From Methylobacterium nonmethylotrophicum (lineage in GTDB: Bacteria > Pseudomonadota > Alphaproteobacteria > Rhizobiales > Beijerinckiaceae): a stretch of DNA of 64,000 bases. The stretch is from the NCBI RefSeq assembly GCF_004745635.1, contig NZ_SRLB01000010.1, positions 1-64,000 on the forward strand, read 5' to 3'. Below are positions 63,535-64,000 of this stretch, piece after piece. A program made the translations under genes and the position numbers. The notes under the pieces were generated by a model. The model saw only the letters and a program-made list of their open reading frames with translations, had not been told where the DNA came from and ran no database searches. Position 1 is the stretch's first letter. Every line of letters starts with the position of its first letter.

Positions 63535-64000
63535 GGGCGGGCCTCCTCTGCGAGAGCCGTCGTGTCGAGGGCGCGCACGCCGGCGGCGTCGGCCTGTGCG
63601 CAGGCCTCCTCGGCGAGCGCCCGCAGCGCGGCGAGGGATGCGGCGCGCAGGCGCGCCTTCACGGCCGGCAGGTCGCGGGGGGTCATCGAGAGCTCGTGCA
63701 CGCCGAGCCCCGCGAGCAGCCCGGCCCCGAACGGATCGCCCGCGATGCCGCCGCAGACCCCGACGAAGCGGCCGTGCCGGGCCGCCCCCTCGCAGGTCAT
63801 CCGCACCAGGCGCAGGACCGCCGGGTGGAGCGAATCGGCCTCGGGCGCCAGGTCGGTGTTCTGGCGGTCGATGGCGAGCGCGTATTGCGTCAGGTCGTTG
63901 GTGCCGATCGAGAAGAAGTCGCAATGGGGGCTGAGCGCGTCGGCCTGGATCGCCGCGGCCGGCACCTCGATCATGATGCCGAGGGGCACCTCCGGCGCCC
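63531..64000 (-). CDS. fruB: Fructose PTS multiphosphoryl transfer protein, EI C-terminal part (FruB, partial)
   Basis: Only the last ~156 codons are in the window. They encode the PEP-binding C-terminal end of enzyme I: PLGIMIEVPAAA, FFSIGTNDLTQYALAIDRQN, HPAVLRLV, and the catalytic cysteine in VGVCGGIAGDP. Gly-Ile replaces the Glu-Met/Leu usual after CG in general enzyme I. In fru operons this domain is normally fused to EIIA and HPr, which would lie beyond the edge; a separate PtsI/PtsP is the alternative. Confidence 0.88.
   Translation of the reverse strand, partial: APEVPLGIMIEVPAAAIQADALSPHCDFFSIGTNDLTQYALAIDRQNTDLAPEADSLHPAVLRLVRMTCEGAARHGRFVGVCGGIAGDPFGAGLLAGLGVHELSMTPRDLPAVKARLRAASLAALRALAEEACAQADAAGVRALDTTALAEEARP

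Overview
The window is very GC-rich with dense coding on both strands. Its gene content points to an alphaproteobacterium of the order Hyphomicrobiales, most likely Methylobacterium or a close relative. The supporting features are HdaA beside ppk-ppx, the purM-purN pair, an alphaproteobacterial-order Tad/Cpa pilus locus, an MbfA-type membrane ferritin, and a LuxI/LuxR pair. Assignment rests on gene content and order only; no rRNA, tRNA, CRISPR array or complete transposon was seen.

Layout. 0-2.4 kb: VanZ-like protein, then purN-purM on the minus strand. 2.5-9.2 kb: plus-strand housekeeping run of CDP-alcohol phosphatidyltransferase, PerM, HdaA, ppk and ppx, joining membrane, replication-control and polyphosphate functions. 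9.2-12.6 kb: an accessory unit of flavin monooxygenase, AraC regulator and cupin, in which the two enzyme promoters share the same spaced direct repeat. 12.6-15.5 kb: nucleoside salvage (cdd, purine nucleoside phosphorylase, deoA) and a DUF2093 protein. 15.6-20.4 kb: two homocysteine-forming sulfhydrylases flanking an HWE histidine kinase and a single-domain response regulator. 20.6-24.7 kb: GrpB-like protein, a small glycine-zipper protein and the lipid A/Kdo genes lpxK, waaA and a DUF374 acyltransferase.

25-32.8 kb: mbfA under a perfect 44-bp palindrome, a lone glcF, a cloverleaf-like repeat, a royal-jelly-like secreted protein, a third transsulfuration-family enzyme, an NfsA-type flavin reductase and a divergent LLM flavin monooxygenase. 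32.8-45.2 kb: the Tad/Cpa pilus locus. On the minus strand it runs from Flp pilin through cpaA, cpaB, cpaC, cpaD, cpaE, cpaF and tadB to tadC; on the plus strand it carries a secretin-N-like protein and two TadE-type pseudopilins. A retropepsin-like protease follows. 45.3-49.8 kb: rplY, pth, ychF, endonuclease V and a tandem MaoC dehydratase. 49.9-58.8 kb: an Mfd-like helicase, DUF2252 protein, bestrophin, a yceI-cybB-yceI operon and a divergent LysR regulator. 58.8-60.6 kb: AHL quorum-sensing genes luxI and luxR with a lux-box-like palindrome. 60.7-64 kb: the fructose PTS operon fruB-fruK-fruA, with fruB running off the window.

The most rewarding regions for follow-up are the shared AraC-type operator pair at 9.2 and 12.0 kb, the mbfA palindrome at 25.2 kb, the cloverleaf repeat at 27.8 kb, the Mfd paralogue with a degraded RNA-polymerase-interaction domain, and the luxI start and operator at 59.5 kb.
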